Shown: piece by piece, positions 50,299 through 60,512 of the stretch
Layout of the letters: every line of letters starts with the position of its first letter
Numbering within the stretch: position 1 is the first letter of the stretch
From: Clostridia bacterium
GTDB taxonomy: Bacteria; Bacillota; Clostridia; Christensenellales; Borkfalkiaceae
Reading direction: 5' to 3'
Length of the DNA: 64,000 bases
Assembly: GCA_017397305.1 (NCBI GenBank)
Contig: JAFQJB010000007.1
Location: 1-64,000 of the forward strand
The notes under the pieces: model-generated
The model's database searches: none
What the model saw: the letters and a program-made list of their open reading frames with translations, nothing else
What the model was told of the DNA's origin: nothing
Position numbers and translations under genes: made by a program

Positions 50299-51702
50299 TT
50301 AAAGTGTAACACCTGTTTTATAGAATGCAATTTCTCTAATATCTTCACTCTTGCAAAGGTATTCGCCGTTAACCGTTTTAATCAAAAGGTCAAATAGCGC
50401 ATCTTCGTCCATACCGAACGCATTAAAGTCTATCCAATTATTCTTAAAGCTTGCAAGATTGTCATTGGTAGAAATTTTCATCGTGGGAACGAAGGTTGAG
50501 AACGGCGTTCCTCTACCCGTGGTAAATAAAACGATTTGACAGCCAGAAGCCGCAAGCGCAGTTGCTGCTATAAGGTCGTTACCGGGCGCGTTAAGAACGT
50601 TTACACCACTCTTTTTAACCATTTGAGCATATCCCAAAACGTCAACAACCTTGGTTGTACCTGCTTTTTCAACACAGCCGAGCGACTTTTCTTCCAAAGT
50701 TGTTATACCACCCTTTTTATTGCCAGGGCTGGGGTTTTCATATACGGGGAAACCTTGGTCGGTATAGTATTTTTTGAAATCTTCTATCATTTTGCGGTAG
50801 TTTTCAAACACTTCTTTACTTTCGCACTTGTTCATAAGAAGTTGTTCAGCACCAAACATTTCGGGAACTTCGGTTAAAATTGCACTACCACCAAGTGAAA
50901 TAAGTCTATCGGTAATCCTTCCAACCAATGGGTTTGCGGTAAGACCAGAATAACCGTCACTACCACCGCATTTAAGACCGATGCAAAGTTTATCAAGCGA
51001 AACTTCTTCCCTTTCTAAAATTGCGCAATCGTCAATGAAACCCTTAAGAATTTCAAGACCGTATTCAACGTCGTTTTCAACTTCTTGGCAATTAAAGAAC
51101 GCAATTTTTCTATTAAATGGTTCGAGGTAGTTTTTGATAGGTTCTAAGCCGTTGTTTTCACAACCCAAACCAACGATTAGCACCGCGCTCGCGTTGGGGT
51201 TAAGAGCAATTGAACAGATAAGATTTTTAATATTTTCGTTATCTTGACCTAATTGACTGCAACCGAATTGGTGTGTTAAAGCATAAATGCCGTCGATACT
51301 ACCCTTCATAAGTTTGCGCGCTTCTTTTTCTAAACGCATACAAACGTTGTTAACGCAACCAACGGTGGGGATAATATAAATCTCGTTTCTAATACCAACA
51401 CCGCCGTAAGCACGTTTATAGCCCTTAAAAGTGCCTTCTTTTTTAATTTCTACTTCGTTTGCTTGATAGTTGTAAGAATAAACGGGCGTTTCGTCAAGGT
51501 GCGATTTTACGTTGTGCGTATGCACCCAATCACCTTCTTTGATGTCGCAAGTTGCCCTACCGATAATTTGTCCGTATTTGATAACGGTTTCGCCCTTCTT
51601 TATGTCACGCAAAGCGTATTTGTGTCCAGCGGGAATATCTCCTGACGCAACCAAACAAACACCGACGTTATCCGCCTTATTAATAATAACTTTGTTTTCC
51701 AT
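50299..51702 (-). CDS. uxaA: altronate dehydratase
   Basis: A 467-residue iron-dependent dehydratase converting D-altronate to 2-keto-3-deoxygluconate. An N-terminal SAF-like domain (about 1-100) is joined to the large catalytic domain (YKRAYGGVGIRNEIYIIPTVGCVNN, HQFGCSQLGQDNENIKNL, LKCGGSDGYSGLTANPLVG). Full length and unsplit, unlike the two-piece versions in some clostridia. It overlaps uxaB by one base. Confidence 0.94.
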   Translation of the reverse strand: MENKVIINKADNVGVCLVASGDIPAGHKYALRDIKKGETVIKYGQIIGRATCDIKEGDWVHTHNVKSHLDETPVYSYNYQANEVEIKKEGTFKGYKRAYGGVGIRNEIYIIPTVGCVNNVCMRLEKEARKLMKGSIDGIYALTHQFGCSQLGQDNENIKNLICSIALNPNASAVLIVGLGCENNGLEPIKNYLEPFNRKIAFFNCQEVENDVEYGLEILKGFIDDCAILEREEVSLDKLCIGLKCGGSDGYSGLTANPLVGRITDRLISLGGSAILTEVPEMFGAEQLLMNKCESKEVFENYRKMIEDFKKYYTDQGFPVYENPSPGNKKGGITTLEEKSLGCVEKAGTTKVVDVLGYAQMVKKSGVNVLNAPGNDLIAATALAASGCQIVLFTTGRGTPFSTFVPTMKISTNDNLASFKNNWIDFNAFGMDEDALFDLLIKTVNGEYLCKSEDIREIAFYKTGVTL

Positions 51703-53075
51703 TAGATTAAACTGATTCCTTTGTTAATTTTTTCAACGTTTGCGCTAACAGTTTCATAGAAATCTTTGTAAGCGGTAAGGTCTTCACCCCAAACGTTTAC
51801 GTCTTGCATAAAGTCTTTCAAAGGCTTCTTGTCAGCAAAATAATCAAGATAAGGCTTATCGTCTTTAATTTCAACTTCTCTAGTGGGAAGTTTAACAAAG
51901 TATTCTTCGCCCCTTCTTTCAAGTCCCATATAGGTTGCCATAAGGTAAGAAAAACCAATGGTCAAAAGTGCAGGGATTTTGCCGTATTTTTCATAGTAAT
52001 CCTTAAAGCTCGGCAAGTCTCTTGCACGCCACTTAGAAATACTGTTAAGGCTGATGCTTACAAGCAAGTGGTTTAGATAAGGATTTAAGAATCTTTCGGT
52101 AATACTTTCAGCAAAAACCGTGGTTGCAGCGATATCGTCTGATACGAAAGGAACGATTTCGTTTGTCAAAGTATCTTGCAAGAATTTAGCAAGTTTTTCG
52201 TCCTTCATGCAATCGTAAACGGTGATTGCACCATGCCAAAGTCCAACGGGAACGATGTTGGTATGACTTCCGTTAAGAACGCGAACTTTACGTTTTTTGT
52301 AGTATTTAATGTCTTCGGTAAGAACAACTTCAATGTTGTGTACGCCGTCTTTTATGTATTTTGCGATATCCCCTTTCTTTTCAACCGCCCAAAGACCGAA
52401 CGGCTCGCCAATAGAAACGAGTTTATCTTCTTCACCGAGAAGTGCTTGAATTTTAGCAACGTCTTCAGGTGTTCTGGGGTGACCAGAAACGATACGGTCA
52501 ACCAAAGTGTTGCAGTAGAAGTTCTTTTCAGCATTCCACTTTTTGAATTCTTCGGGAAGATTCCAAAGTTCGATATATTTATCTACGCACTTTTTAAGTT
52601 CGTCCGCGTTGTTATCGATAAGTTCAACCGGCATCAAATAAACGCCTTCTTTACCGCTATTGAAACGTTCAAACAAGAATTTAGTAAGTTTTGCGGGATA
52701 GGTAATATTTTCAAATCCGTCAAACTTGTCGTTCGCGTTATAGCAAATACCTGCTTCGGTGGTGTTAGAAACGATAATTTTAAGGTCGTCTTCCCTTGCC
52801 AAAGCCAAATATCTATCCATTTCGTTAAAGGGGTCAACAACGCCTTCCAAAACGTCTACTTTATAAACGTTTTCAACCGTTTTTCCACCTTCAACACCGC
52901 GAAGAACAATGTGATATTTATTGTCTTGCTTCTTAAAGTTTTCAAGGCTACCAAAGGTAATCGGTTTTACGATATTTACCTTATAATCAAGCCCTTCTTT
53001 GTTGAGTGTATCGAAATACAAGTCAACAAACGTACGTAAAAAGTTGCCTTCACCAAATTGTACAATTTTAACCAT
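51702..53075 (-). CDS. uxaB: tagaturonate reductase
   Basis: A 457-residue long-chain mannitol-dehydrogenase-type enzyme reducing tagaturonate to altronate with NADH. The dinucleotide motif VQFGEGNFLRTFVDLYFD opens the protein; RVLNGSHTNIVPVGLWHGAITVYDCM is the catalytic region. Pairing with uxaA favours tagaturonate over fructuronate or mannitol. It is transcribed divergently from an AraC-type gene. Confidence 0.93.
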   Translation of the reverse strand: MVKIVQFGEGNFLRTFVDLYFDTLNKEGLDYKVNIVKPITFGSLENFKKQDNKYHIVLRGVEGGKTVENVYKVDVLEGVVDPFNEMDRYLALAREDDLKIIVSNTTEAGICYNANDKFDGFENITYPAKLTKFLFERFNSGKEGVYLMPVELIDNNADELKKCVDKYIELWNLPEEFKKWNAEKNFYCNTLVDRIVSGHPRTPEDVAKIQALLGEEDKLVSIGEPFGLWAVEKKGDIAKYIKDGVHNIEVVLTEDIKYYKKRKVRVLNGSHTNIVPVGLWHGAITVYDCMKDEKLAKFLQDTLTNEIVPFVSDDIAATTVFAESITERFLNPYLNHLLVSISLNSISKWRARDLPSFKDYYEKYGKIPALLTIGFSYLMATYMGLERRGEEYFVKLPTREVEIKDDKPYLDYFADKKPLKDFMQDVNVWGEDLTAYKDFYETVSANVEKINKGISLI

Positions 53076-53139
53076 TATGCACCTTCTTAAAGTTTTTAAT
53101 AAATTTTATTTATTACATATATTTTATAACAAATTCGAT

Positions 53140-53168
53140 TGCTTTTACATATAAAATAGTTTATAATA
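53140..53168 (+). promoter_or_regulatory. promoter of the AraC-type regulator
   Basis: TTGCTT (53140-53145) and TATAAT (53163-53168) with 17-base spacing, in a 126-base A+T-rich divergent region shared with uxaB. Confidence 0.68.
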
Positions 53169-53201
53169 TAGGTAAAATTACATAAATCGTAAAGGTTTTT
53201 T

Positions 53202-53996
53202 ATGGATTTTCTTGAATTTGACGAATTGTCTGCTACAAAAAAACACGTTATGCCCCAAACGCACAGCCACGATTATTACGAGCTGTATTTTTTACTTGAC
53301 GGCGAAAGGGAATTTTTTATCGAAAACAAAATGTTTATCGTTCAAAAAAACACACTCGTCGTTGTTCCACCCTTTTGCGTTCATAAAACTGAAGGCGGGC
53401 CTTATAGACGTATAAACATAAACGTTTCACCCAATCTTTTGAGCAAAACTGAGAACGAGTTTTTGCAAAAAGCCACCGAGAGCATTGCCGTTAAAATAAG
53501 CGAAAAATATCGCGATATTATAACGAGATTATTGTCCGAGGGTGCAAAGGTTCAATCGGTTAACATAAAGAACAAAAAGGATTCGCTTTTAGCGGTTCTA
53601 AAAACCATACTTTTGTTTTTATCCCAACAAGAATCGGTATCTTTATCCCTTGCAAGTTCGGCATATAGCATGAAAGCCGTTTCGCCCGAAGTTCTAAAAA
53701 TCATTTACTACATAAACACCCACTACAACCAAACGATAACCTTAAAAATTTTGTGTGATATTTTCTTTATGTCAAAGGTTTCGCTATGCAAAAAATTTAA
53801 AGACGTCATGAACTGCTCCATTATGGAATACGTTATGAGAATAAGGCTAAACAAGGCAAAAGTTCTTCTTCGCGATACTGACAAAAGCATTGAAGAAGTT
53901 GCGTTTGAATGCGGTTTTTCTTCAGCAAACTACTTTGGCTTAATCTTCAAAAAAGAGATAGGACTGTCCCCCTTAAACTACAAAAAAACAAGGTAA
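53202..53996 (+). CDS. AraC family regulator of hexuronate genes (inferred)
   Basis: A 264-residue regulator with an N-terminal cupin (MPQTHSHDYYELYFLLDGEREFFIENK; PPFCVHKTEGGPYRRININV) and a C-terminal double helix-turn-helix (TLKILCDIFFMSKVSLCKKFKDVMNCSIMEYVMRIRLNKAKVLL and SIEEVAFECGFSSANYFGLIFKKEIGLSPLNYKK). Divergence from uxaBA suggests it controls galacturonate use, with a uronate as ligand; this is inference. Confidence 0.9.
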   Translation: MDFLEFDELSATKKHVMPQTHSHDYYELYFLLDGEREFFIENKMFIVQKNTLVVVPPFCVHKTEGGPYRRININVSPNLLSKTENEFLQKATESIAVKISEKYRDIITRLLSEGAKVQSVNIKNKKDSLLAVLKTILLFLSQQESVSLSLASSAYSMKAVSPEVLKIIYYINTHYNQTITLKILCDIFFMSKVSLCKKFKDVMNCSIMEYVMRIRLNKAKVLLRDTDKSIEEVAFECGFSSANYFGLIFKKEIGLSPLNYKKTR

Positions 53997-53999
53997 AAT

Positions 54000-54036
54000 A
54001 AAATGAGGAAATCACTTGTGATTTCCTCATTTTATT
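54000..54036. terminator. strong bidirectional terminator, AraC-type gene and kdgK
   Basis: AAAATGAGGAAATCAC and GTGATTTCCTCATTTT form a 16-base perfect stem around TT, with T- and A-runs on both sides. It lies between the convergent regulator and kdgK genes. Confidence 0.93.
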
Positions 54037-54047
54037 TTAATTTCGGA

Positions 54048-55067
54048 TTATCTTTGAACACGTCCGCTTGCGTCACCGCCTGCAAGTGTTTCAACTTCCT
54101 TTTTGCTAACCATATTGTAGTCGCCTTCAATGCTGTGCTTTAAGCAACTTGCAGCGATTGCAAACTCGATTGCCTTTTGTGCGTCGTAACCGTTAAGAAG
54201 TGAATAAATAAGTCCACCGCCAAAGCTGTCGCCACCGCCAACTCTATCAACGATGTGCATTGCGTATTTTTTAGAGAAGTGTGCTTCGCCATCGATGTAA
54301 AGCATACCGCTCCAGTTGTTGTCGTTTGCCGACAAACTTTCTCTTAACGTAATTGCAACACCCTTAAAGTTAAAGCGGTCGGTAAGTTTTTTAGCAACTG
54401 AAATATATCCGTTTCTATCAAGTTTTCCGCCGTAAATATCGGTGTTATCCGCTTCGATACCGAAAACGTCTTTTGCGTCTTCTTCGTTAGCGATGCAGTA
54501 GTCAATATATTCGCAAAGTCCGCTCATAACTTGACCGGCTTTTTCTTTTGACCAAAGTTTTTTACGGAAGTTAAGGTCGCAAGAGATGTTAATACCCCTC
54601 TTTTTTGCTTCCTTTACTGCTTCTAAGCAAATTTCAGCCATTGAATCTGAAAGTGCGGGTGTAATTCCGGTAAAGTGGAACCAATCAACACCTTCAAAAA
54701 TCTTTGCCCAATCAAAATCTTCCTTTTTAGCCGTTGCGATAGAACTATTTGCTCTATCGTAAATTACCTTTGACGGACGTTGGCTTGCACCCTTTTCGCA
54801 ATAGTAAATACCAACTCTGTCACCACCACGAACAACCTTTGAAGTGTCAACGCCAAATTTTCTTAAAGAATTGATAGCGCATTGACCGATTTCGTGGTCG
54901 GGAAGTTTTGAAACGAATGAAACGTCCACGCCATAGTTAGCAAGGCTGACAGCAACGTTTGCTTCAGCACCGCCAAAAGTGGCTTCATACTTATCGCTCT
55001 GAACGAATCTCAAGTATCCTTCGGGAGCAAGTCTTAACATAAGTTCACCAAAAGTTATAACTTTCAT
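54048..55067 (-). CDS. kdgK: 2-keto-3-deoxygluconate kinase (PfkB family)
   Basis: A 339-residue ribokinase-fold sugar kinase. ATG 55067 follows GGAGG; an in-frame TTG upstream is part of the ribosome site. FGGAEANVAVSLANYG, DLNFRKKLWS and the catalytic VDRVGGGDSFGGGLIYSLL (Asp in GGGDS) are seen. With UxaA upstream and an Eda-type aldolase nearby, 2-keto-3-deoxygluconate is the natural substrate. Confidence 0.92.
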   Translation of the reverse strand: MKVITFGELMLRLAPEGYLRFVQSDKYEATFGGAEANVAVSLANYGVDVSFVSKLPDHEIGQCAINSLRKFGVDTSKVVRGGDRVGIYYCEKGASQRPSKVIYDRANSSIATAKKEDFDWAKIFEGVDWFHFTGITPALSDSMAEICLEAVKEAKKRGINISCDLNFRKKLWSKEKAGQVMSGLCEYIDYCIANEEDAKDVFGIEADNTDIYGGKLDRNGYISVAKKLTDRFNFKGVAITLRESLSANDNNWSGMLYIDGEAHFSKKYAMHIVDRVGGGDSFGGGLIYSLLNGYDAQKAIEFAIAASCLKHSIEGDYNMVSKKEVETLAGGDASGRVQR

Positions 55068-55099
55068 ATTATCCTCCAAGTCGCAAAAGCGACCATTTT

Positions 55100-55948
55100 T
55101 TATTTAATTTTTACTGTTTTTCCTGCGGGAATTACCGCTTTTACACTATAATATTGAATATAAACGTCAACTGCGCTTGGGTTATAAACCAAACTTTCGT
55201 CAACTGAAAACTCAAGACGGTCAAATGCGGTCACGTAATCGTAAATCTCTCCGTTGGTTGCATACCAAACGTCTTCTTTACCGCCAACAAACTCGCAGAA
55301 TTTTTCGATAACTTCCCAGTTGTTATTGTTATCAAACTCATAACTATGTCCCCAAAGATAGAAAAGTTTTGGTGTGTTTGCCCAAAAATACTTCTTAGGA
55401 GTACTATCCAAAAATTCTTCAGCAAGTTGCATCAATTTTGGGTTGTTGTGATGGCAAGTCGCACCCATTTTAAGCCAATCGGTAGGAATATCGAATTTTT
55501 CGGTATTTTGCGTTGTTCTAGCATAGTTTATACCGCATTTTTTCAATATATCAACCGTGGTTTCGGTGCAGTTAATTGAACCGTTAGGATATGCCATGCC
55601 CTTTATCACACGTCCAAAAATACTCTCCAACGTTGACCTATCTTTAATGACGTCGTTAACGACGGTCGCATCGTTAAAAACACTCCAATGCAAGTGTTTA
55701 TAGCCGTGATTTGCAATTTCGTGAACACTATTAGAATAAAGCTCAACCGCTTCTTCTTTTGTCATTCTTCCAACCGTTTCACTATCGCGCTTATCATTAA
55801 AAAGTCCCGCGTTTATGTTAAACGTTGCCTTAATTCCATATTTATCTAAAATAGAAATAAGCCTTTTATCTTGTCTAACACCGTCGTCGTAACTTAAAGT
55901 AAGTGCTTTTTCCTTAAAATCGGGAAAACGAAGAAAAATTCTACTCAT
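55100..55948 (-). CDS. polysaccharide-deacetylase-like (CE4) cytosolic protein
   Basis: A 282-residue NodB-fold protein. Metal-site motifs appear as LSYDDGVRQD, ANHGYKHLHW (H-x3-H) and GMAYPNGS. There is no signal peptide, unlike cell-wall or xylan deacetylases, so it probably acts inside the cell. Placed between kdgK and eda, it may deacetylate imported pectin-derived sugars; that is inference. A C-terminal beta-rich segment (about 235-282) follows the barrel. Confidence 0.8.
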   Translation of the reverse strand: MSRIFLRFPDFKEKALTLSYDDGVRQDKRLISILDKYGIKATFNINAGLFNDKRDSETVGRMTKEEAVELYSNSVHEIANHGYKHLHWSVFNDATVVNDVIKDRSTLESIFGRVIKGMAYPNGSINCTETTVDILKKCGINYARTTQNTEKFDIPTDWLKMGATCHHNNPKLMQLAEEFLDSTPKKYFWANTPKLFYLWGHSYEFDNNNNWEVIEKFCEFVGGKEDVWYATNGEIYDYVTAFDRLEFSVDESLVYNPSAVDVYIQYYSVKAVIPAGKTVKIK

Positions 55949-55963
55949 AATTCAATAAAAAAA

Positions 55964-56539
55964 CTATGCGTTAACTATTTCGTTAATTTTTTTGCAGTTG
56001 TCAACGATATCACCCTTCATCATAAAGCTACCGCCAACTGCATAAATCTTGTCAAACGCCAAGAATTCAGCAAGGTTAGTAAGGTCAACCCCACCTGTTG
56101 GAATAAATTTCAATTGCGGGAATGGTCCAGCAAGTGCTTTCAATGCTTTAAGTCCGCCGTATACGTTTGCGGGGAAGAACTTAACGATTTCAATACCAAG
56201 TTCTAAAGCTTGCATAATTTCGGTAGGCGTTACACAACCGGGATAGTATGCAATGCCAAATTCTTTTGCGTATTTTGCAACTTCAACTGAAAGTCCTGGA
56301 GACACCAAGAATTTAGCACCAGCTTCTACTGCCTTTTTTGCTTGCGCAAGGTTGATAATTGTGCCGGCACCTACGTTCATATCGGGAAATTCTTTAACGC
56401 CAAGTGCGATTGCTTCAGCAGCACAAGCCGTTCTAAAAGTGATTTCCGCGCAGTTAATTCCACCGTCTTTTAATGCTTTTAAGGTAGGAATAGTGTCGTT
56501 AACGTCTTTAATAACAACAACAGGAATAACTTTGTCCAT
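55964..56539 (-). CDS. eda: KDPG/KHG aldolase
   Basis: A 191-residue class I aldolase splitting 2-keto-3-deoxy-6-phosphogluconate into pyruvate and glyceraldehyde 3-phosphate. Schiff-base Lys120 in EIVKFFPANVYGG, Glu32 in AEITFRT, and FIPTGGV are conserved. It ends the hexuronate route begun by UxaB, UxaA and KdgK; only the uronate isomerase UxaC is missing from the window. Confidence 0.94.
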   Translation of the reverse strand: MDKVIPVVVIKDVNDTIPTLKALKDGGINCAEITFRTACAAEAIALGVKEFPDMNVGAGTIINLAQAKKAVEAGAKFLVSPGLSVEVAKYAKEFGIAYYPGCVTPTEIMQALELGIEIVKFFPANVYGGLKALKALAGPFPQLKFIPTGGVDLTNLAEFLAFDKIYAVGGSFMMKGDIVDNCKKINEIVNA

Positions 56540-56614
56540 TACTATTTTTTCTCCTAAATTTTTTCATATTTTAGCGATTATGTCTAACATAATCACATTG
56601 AATTTCACTAGATT

Positions 56615-57856
56615 TTACAATACAATTGTCCCAACAGTTCTAACTGATAGCGGAATAACGTTATTTTTGCCATACACCTTTGCAACGTTATCGATAAAAT
56701 CACTTAAATTCTCTTTTTTAACAACGTTTAAAGTACTACCAGCAAAGCCACCGCCGTGCACCCTATTCGCCCCACCGCAAAGATAATTTTTAGCAAAGTA
56801 AATTGCCTTAGGGATAGATTGAATATTAGAGCCCGATACGTAGCAGTTTTGAAGAGCGCATAGCGAACTTATTCCCGACTGATTTATGCAGTCAAAAAAT
56901 TCGCTATAATTTCCGCTAGTCAATGCATCGGCAAGTCTATCAACCCGCTCGTTTTCTTCATAAAAATGCGTCGCACGGAGCATTGCCCTATCGTTAACTT
57001 TTTCACCCACACTAGAAAAGCCGTCTAAAAATTGTTGCTTATCAATCTCAACAAGCCTTTCCACGCCAAAGCACTTTGCAACAGCCTTCATTTCAGCGGG
57101 AATTGAAGCATATTCGTCGGTTAAATCGCTGTGGTCACCACCAGTATTAATTAAAACAAGGGCAAAATCACTTAAATCACATTCGATTTTCTCTACTTTT
57201 ATGGTGTTTTTATCGGCAAAGTCGAGCTTATTGATACCGCCAAACGCAATTGCAGTCTGGTCTAAAAGCCCGCAAGGTTTACCAAAATAAACGTTTTCAG
57301 CAAACTGAGAAACGATAGATTTTGTTTGACAATCTATCTTACCGTCGTTATACAAGAAATTGAAAATTTCAGCAATCAAAACTTCAAAGGATGCTGAACT
57401 TGATATTCCCGCACCGCCAATAACGTTACTTGTAAAGCACGCGTTAAAACCACCAACGGAATACCCCCTACTTTTAAGCCCTTCGGCAACACCTTTTACA
57501 AGTGCTAACGAAGTTCCAAGTTCAACCTTTTCATTGCAATTTAAGTCGAGGACAACGTCTTTATATCCCTCGCTTTTGATGTGGACTATATTATTGTCAG
57601 TCGGCAAGAACATTGCAAGCGTATCTAGATTGATTGAAGCACAAACAACCTTACCGCCATTGTGGTCGGTATGGTTACCACAAACCTCAACGCGTCCGCT
57701 AGAAGACGCAACGAAAGCCTCACATGCCGAAAATTCTTTTTTAAACCTTTCAAACTGGGCTTTATAACGTTCAACTTGAAACTCACTCACACCGCCGTAA
57801 AGTGCAGGAAATTGGTCGATAATTTGATTATCAATGCTTTGATAAGGTTTTTTCAT
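56615..57856 (-). CDS. galactokinase-family GHMP kinase
   Basis: A 413-residue GHMP kinase; ATG 57856 has GGAGAAAG before it. The galactokinase signature appears as SGRVEVCGNHTDHNGG, with Asn where classical GalK has Glu (GEHTDY). The ATP loop VIGGAGISSSASFEVLIAE and GGFAGSTLNVV are present. This variant is common in clostridial galactokinase-like proteins. It heads the eda/kdgK group, so a pectin sugar such as galactose, or less likely a uronate, is the substrate. Confidence 0.82.
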   Translation of the reverse strand: MKKPYQSIDNQIIDQFPALYGGVSEFQVERYKAQFERFKKEFSACEAFVASSSGRVEVCGNHTDHNGGKVVCASINLDTLAMFLPTDNNIVHIKSEGYKDVVLDLNCNEKVELGTSLALVKGVAEGLKSRGYSVGGFNACFTSNVIGGAGISSSASFEVLIAEIFNFLYNDGKIDCQTKSIVSQFAENVYFGKPCGLLDQTAIAFGGINKLDFADKNTIKVEKIECDLSDFALVLINTGGDHSDLTDEYASIPAEMKAVAKCFGVERLVEIDKQQFLDGFSSVGEKVNDRAMLRATHFYEENERVDRLADALTSGNYSEFFDCINQSGISSLCALQNCYVSGSNIQSIPKAIYFAKNYLCGGANRVHGGGFAGSTLNVVKKENLSDFIDNVAKVYGKNNVIPLSVRTVGTIVL

Positions 57857-57891
57857 TACTTTCTCCAAAGTCAAAAAACATTTTCCACAAT

Positions 57892-57920
57892 AGTATAACA
57901 CTTTTTTGCATATTTGTAAA
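57892..57920 (-). promoter_or_regulatory. promoter of the galactokinase-eda-kdgK operon
   Basis: On the minus strand TTTACA (plus 57915-57920) and TATACT (plus 57892-57897) with 17-base spacing, about 36 bases before the gene. Confidence 0.68.
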
Positions 57921-57995
57921 CGCAAATTTCGACTTTTTATACTTTGAATTGAAAAAATTATTAAATAATTATTTGTTTTTTAACGTATTAGTTTC

Positions 57996-58024
57996 TTGAC
58001 TAATAATTTTGTTTATTATATAAT
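57996..58024 (+). promoter_or_regulatory. leuS promoter
   Basis: TTGACT (57996-58001) and TATAAT (58019-58024) with 17-base spacing. The leader is only about 27 bases, so leuS has no T-box, in contrast to pheST. Confidence 0.78.
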
Positions 58025-58057
58025 AATAAAAAGTTATTTATATTTTTTGGAGGCTGT

Positions 58058-60496
58058 TTGGCTCTTATGGACATGAAGAAAATCGAAAAAAAATGGCAAG
58101 CTGTTTGGGAAAAAGAAAAACTTGCTAATTTTAACCCGAAAAACGTAGGAAAAAAGTATTATTGCTTGGAAATGTTCTCATACCCTTCCGCTGCAAAGTT
58201 ACACTTAGGTCACTGGTATAACTACGGTCCTACCGATAGCTTTGTTAGATACAAAAAAATGAAAGGTTTTGAAGTGTTTCAGCCCATGGGTTTCGACGCG
58301 TTCGGTCTGCCCGCTGAAAACTATGCTATAAAAACGGGTATTCACCCCAAAGATTCAACCGATAAAAACATTGTAAACATGGAACAAACCTTACGTGAAA
58401 TGGGTGCAATGTTCGATTGGAGTGCGGAAATTAAAACTTGCGAAGAAGACTATTATAAATGGACGCAATGGTTGTTCTTAAAGTTGTACGAAAAAGGACT
58501 TGCTTATAGAAAGGAAGCGCCTGTTAACTGGTGCCCTGGTTGTAAAACCGTTCTTGCAAACGAACAAGTTATAAACGGCGTTTGTGAACGTTGTTCTTCA
58601 ACCGTCGTTAAAAAAGACCTTACCCAATGGTTCTTTAAGATTACCGAATATGCCGAGGAACTTCTTCAAGGCTTGAACGGACTTGATTGGCCGGAAAAAA
58701 CCAAGCTTATGCAAAAGAACTGGATTGGTAAGTCCACTGGTGGCGAAATCGAATTTACCGCTGAAAGTGGCGATAAGTTTAAGGTGTTCACTACCCGTGC
58801 GGATACACTTTTTGGTGTTTCGTACGTTGTTTTAGCCCCCGAACACCCACTCGTTAAAAAACTTACTTCGGCAAAACAAAAGAAGGCCGTTGAAGCTTAT
58901 ATTGAAGAAACGGCAAAAACCAATGAGATTGATAGACTTTCTACCGCTCGTGAAAAGACTGGTGTTTATATTGGACATAAAGCCATCAACCCCATCAACG
59001 GCAAAGCCGTTCCCATCTACGTTGCCGATTACGTTTTATATTCTTACGGCACGGGTGCGGTTATGGGTGTTCCATCGCACGACGATAGAGACTTTGTGTT
59101 TGCAACTAAATACGACCTTCCCATTACCCGAGTTATTAAGGGTGTAAATTGTGACGATACCCTTCCCTTTACCGATGACGGAATCGTTATGAACAGCCCT
59201 GGATTTGACGGCATGACAAGTGAAGAAGCAAGAAAGGCTATCATTAATGAACTCGTTAAAACAGGCAAAGCCGAACACAAAACCAACTTTAGACTTCGTG
59301 ACTGGCTGGTTTCGCGTCAACGTTATTGGGGCGCACCTATCCCCGTTATTCACTGCGATAAATGTGGCGTAGTTCCCGTTCCTTATAGTGATTTGCCCGT
59401 TAAACTCCCATACGACGTAGAGTTTGCACCCGACGGCGAATCTCCCCTTGCTAAACACCAAGGCTTTATGAACGTTAAGTGCCCAATTTGTGGTGGCGAC
59501 GCTCATAGAGACCCCGACACTTTAGATACCTTCGTTTGCTCAAGCTGGTATTATTTGAGATACCCCGATGCAAAGAACTCTAAAGAACCCTTCAACCCCG
59601 AACACATCAACAAAATGCTTCCCGTTGATAAATACGTTGGCGGTGCTGAACACGCTTGCATGCACTTGCTCTATGCTCGTTTTATCACTAAAGCACTTCG
59701 CGATATGGGTTACCTTAACTTTGATGAACCCTTCAAGTCGCTCGTTCACCAAGGTATAATTTTAGGACCCGACGGCATGAGAATGAGTAAGTCTAAGGGC
59801 AACATCATCGCACCCGACCCCTACGTTCAAGAATATGGTTCTGACGTTTTAAGGTTGTACCTTATGTTTGGTTTCTCTTACACCGAAGGCGGTCCTTGGA
59901 GTGATGCGGGTATTAAGGCAATCACTAAATTCTTAGATAGAATTGAAAGACTTGCAACCAAAGTTGCCTCTACCCCCAATAGTAAATACAACGCAATCAC
60001 TAGTGCTGAAAAAGACCTCTTGTATGCAACCAACTATGCAATTAAGCAAGTTGATAAAGATATGGATAGTTTCTCTTTCAACACTGCCGTTGCTAGACTT
60101 ATGGAACTTGTTAACGCACTTTCAAAGTTCGATGCAATCGAAGGCGAAAAGAATATTTCCGTTTATAAAGATTGCTTCAAAACTCTTATCATGTTGCTTG
60201 CACCTTGCGCCCCCCACTTCTCAGAAGAAATTTGGGAAATGCTTGGCAATCGCAATTCCATTTTCTATTCAAAATATCCCGAATGCGACGAAAATGCACT
60301 TGTTAAAGACGAGATTGAAGTTGCAGTTCAAATCAACAGCAAAATGCGTGGAAAGATTATGGTTCCCAACGATTTAACCGAAGAGCAAGCAAAAGAGATT
60401 ATTTTTGCCAACCAAAAACTTGCAAGTGAACTTGAAGGTAAACAAATCAAAAAGCTCATAATCGTTCCTAAACGCATCATAAATATAATTATTTAA
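58058..60496 (+). CDS. leuS: leucyl-tRNA synthetase
   Basis: An 812-residue class I synthetase. The HIGH motif is in [15 protein letters not shown], the CP1 editing domain (about 220-410) contains [22 protein letters not shown], and KMSKS is in [15 protein letters not shown]. Zinc-like CPGCKT and CDKC motifs are visible, and the C-terminal domain is complete. The start is TTG 58058 (four bases after GGAGG) or ATG 58067 (thirteen bases after); both give a plausible N-terminus. Confidence 0.97.
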   Translation: MALMDMKKIEKKWQAVWEKEKLANFNPKNVGKKYYCLEMFSYPSAAKLHLGHWYNYGPTDSFVRYKKMKGFEVFQPMGFDAFGLPAENYAIKTGIHPKDSTDKNIVNMEQTLREMGAMFDWSAEIKTCEEDYYKWTQWLFLKLYEKGLAYRKEAPVNWCPGCKTVLANEQVINGVCERCSSTVVKKDLTQWFFKITEYAEELLQGLNGLDWPEKTKLMQKNWIGKSTGGEIEFTAESGDKFKVFTTRADTLFGVSYVVLAPEHPLVKKLTSAKQKKAVEAYIEETAKTNEIDRLSTAREKTGVYIGHKAINPINGKAVPIYVADYVLYSYGTGAVMGVPSHDDRDFVFATKYDLPITRVIKGVNCDDTLPFTDDGIVMNSPGFDGMTSEEARKAIINELVKTGKAEHKTNFRLRDWLVSRQRYWGAPIPVIHCDKCGVVPVPYSDLPVKLPYDVEFAPDGESPLAKHQGFMNVKCPICGGDAHRDPDTLDTFVCSSWYYLRYPDAKNSKEPFNPEHINKMLPVDKYVGGAEHACMHLLYARFITKALRDMGYLNFDEPFKSLVHQGIILGPDGMRMSKSKGNIIAPDPYVQEYGSDVLRLYLMFGFSYTEGGPWSDAGIKAITKFLDRIERLATKVASTPNSKYNAITSAEKDLLYATNYAIKQVDKDMDSFSFNTAVARLMELVNALSKFDAIEGEKNISVYKDCFKTLIMLLAPCAPHFSEEIWEMLGNRNSIFYSKYPECDENALVKDEIEVAVQINSKMRGKIMVPNDLTEEQAKEIIFANQKLASELEGKQIKKLIIVPKRIINIII

Positions 60497-60512
60497 CTAT
60501 TTTTGGTAAAAA

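Noticed and set aside
57881..57940. A catabolite-response element near the galactokinase promoter (TGTAAACG)
   Set aside because: Only half of the cre consensus is matched and the second half-site is absent.
57996..58057. A T-box in front of leuS, as expected by analogy with pheST
   Set aside because: The promoter leaves only about 27 bases of leader, and no AGGGTGGNACCGCG-like core or terminator is present.
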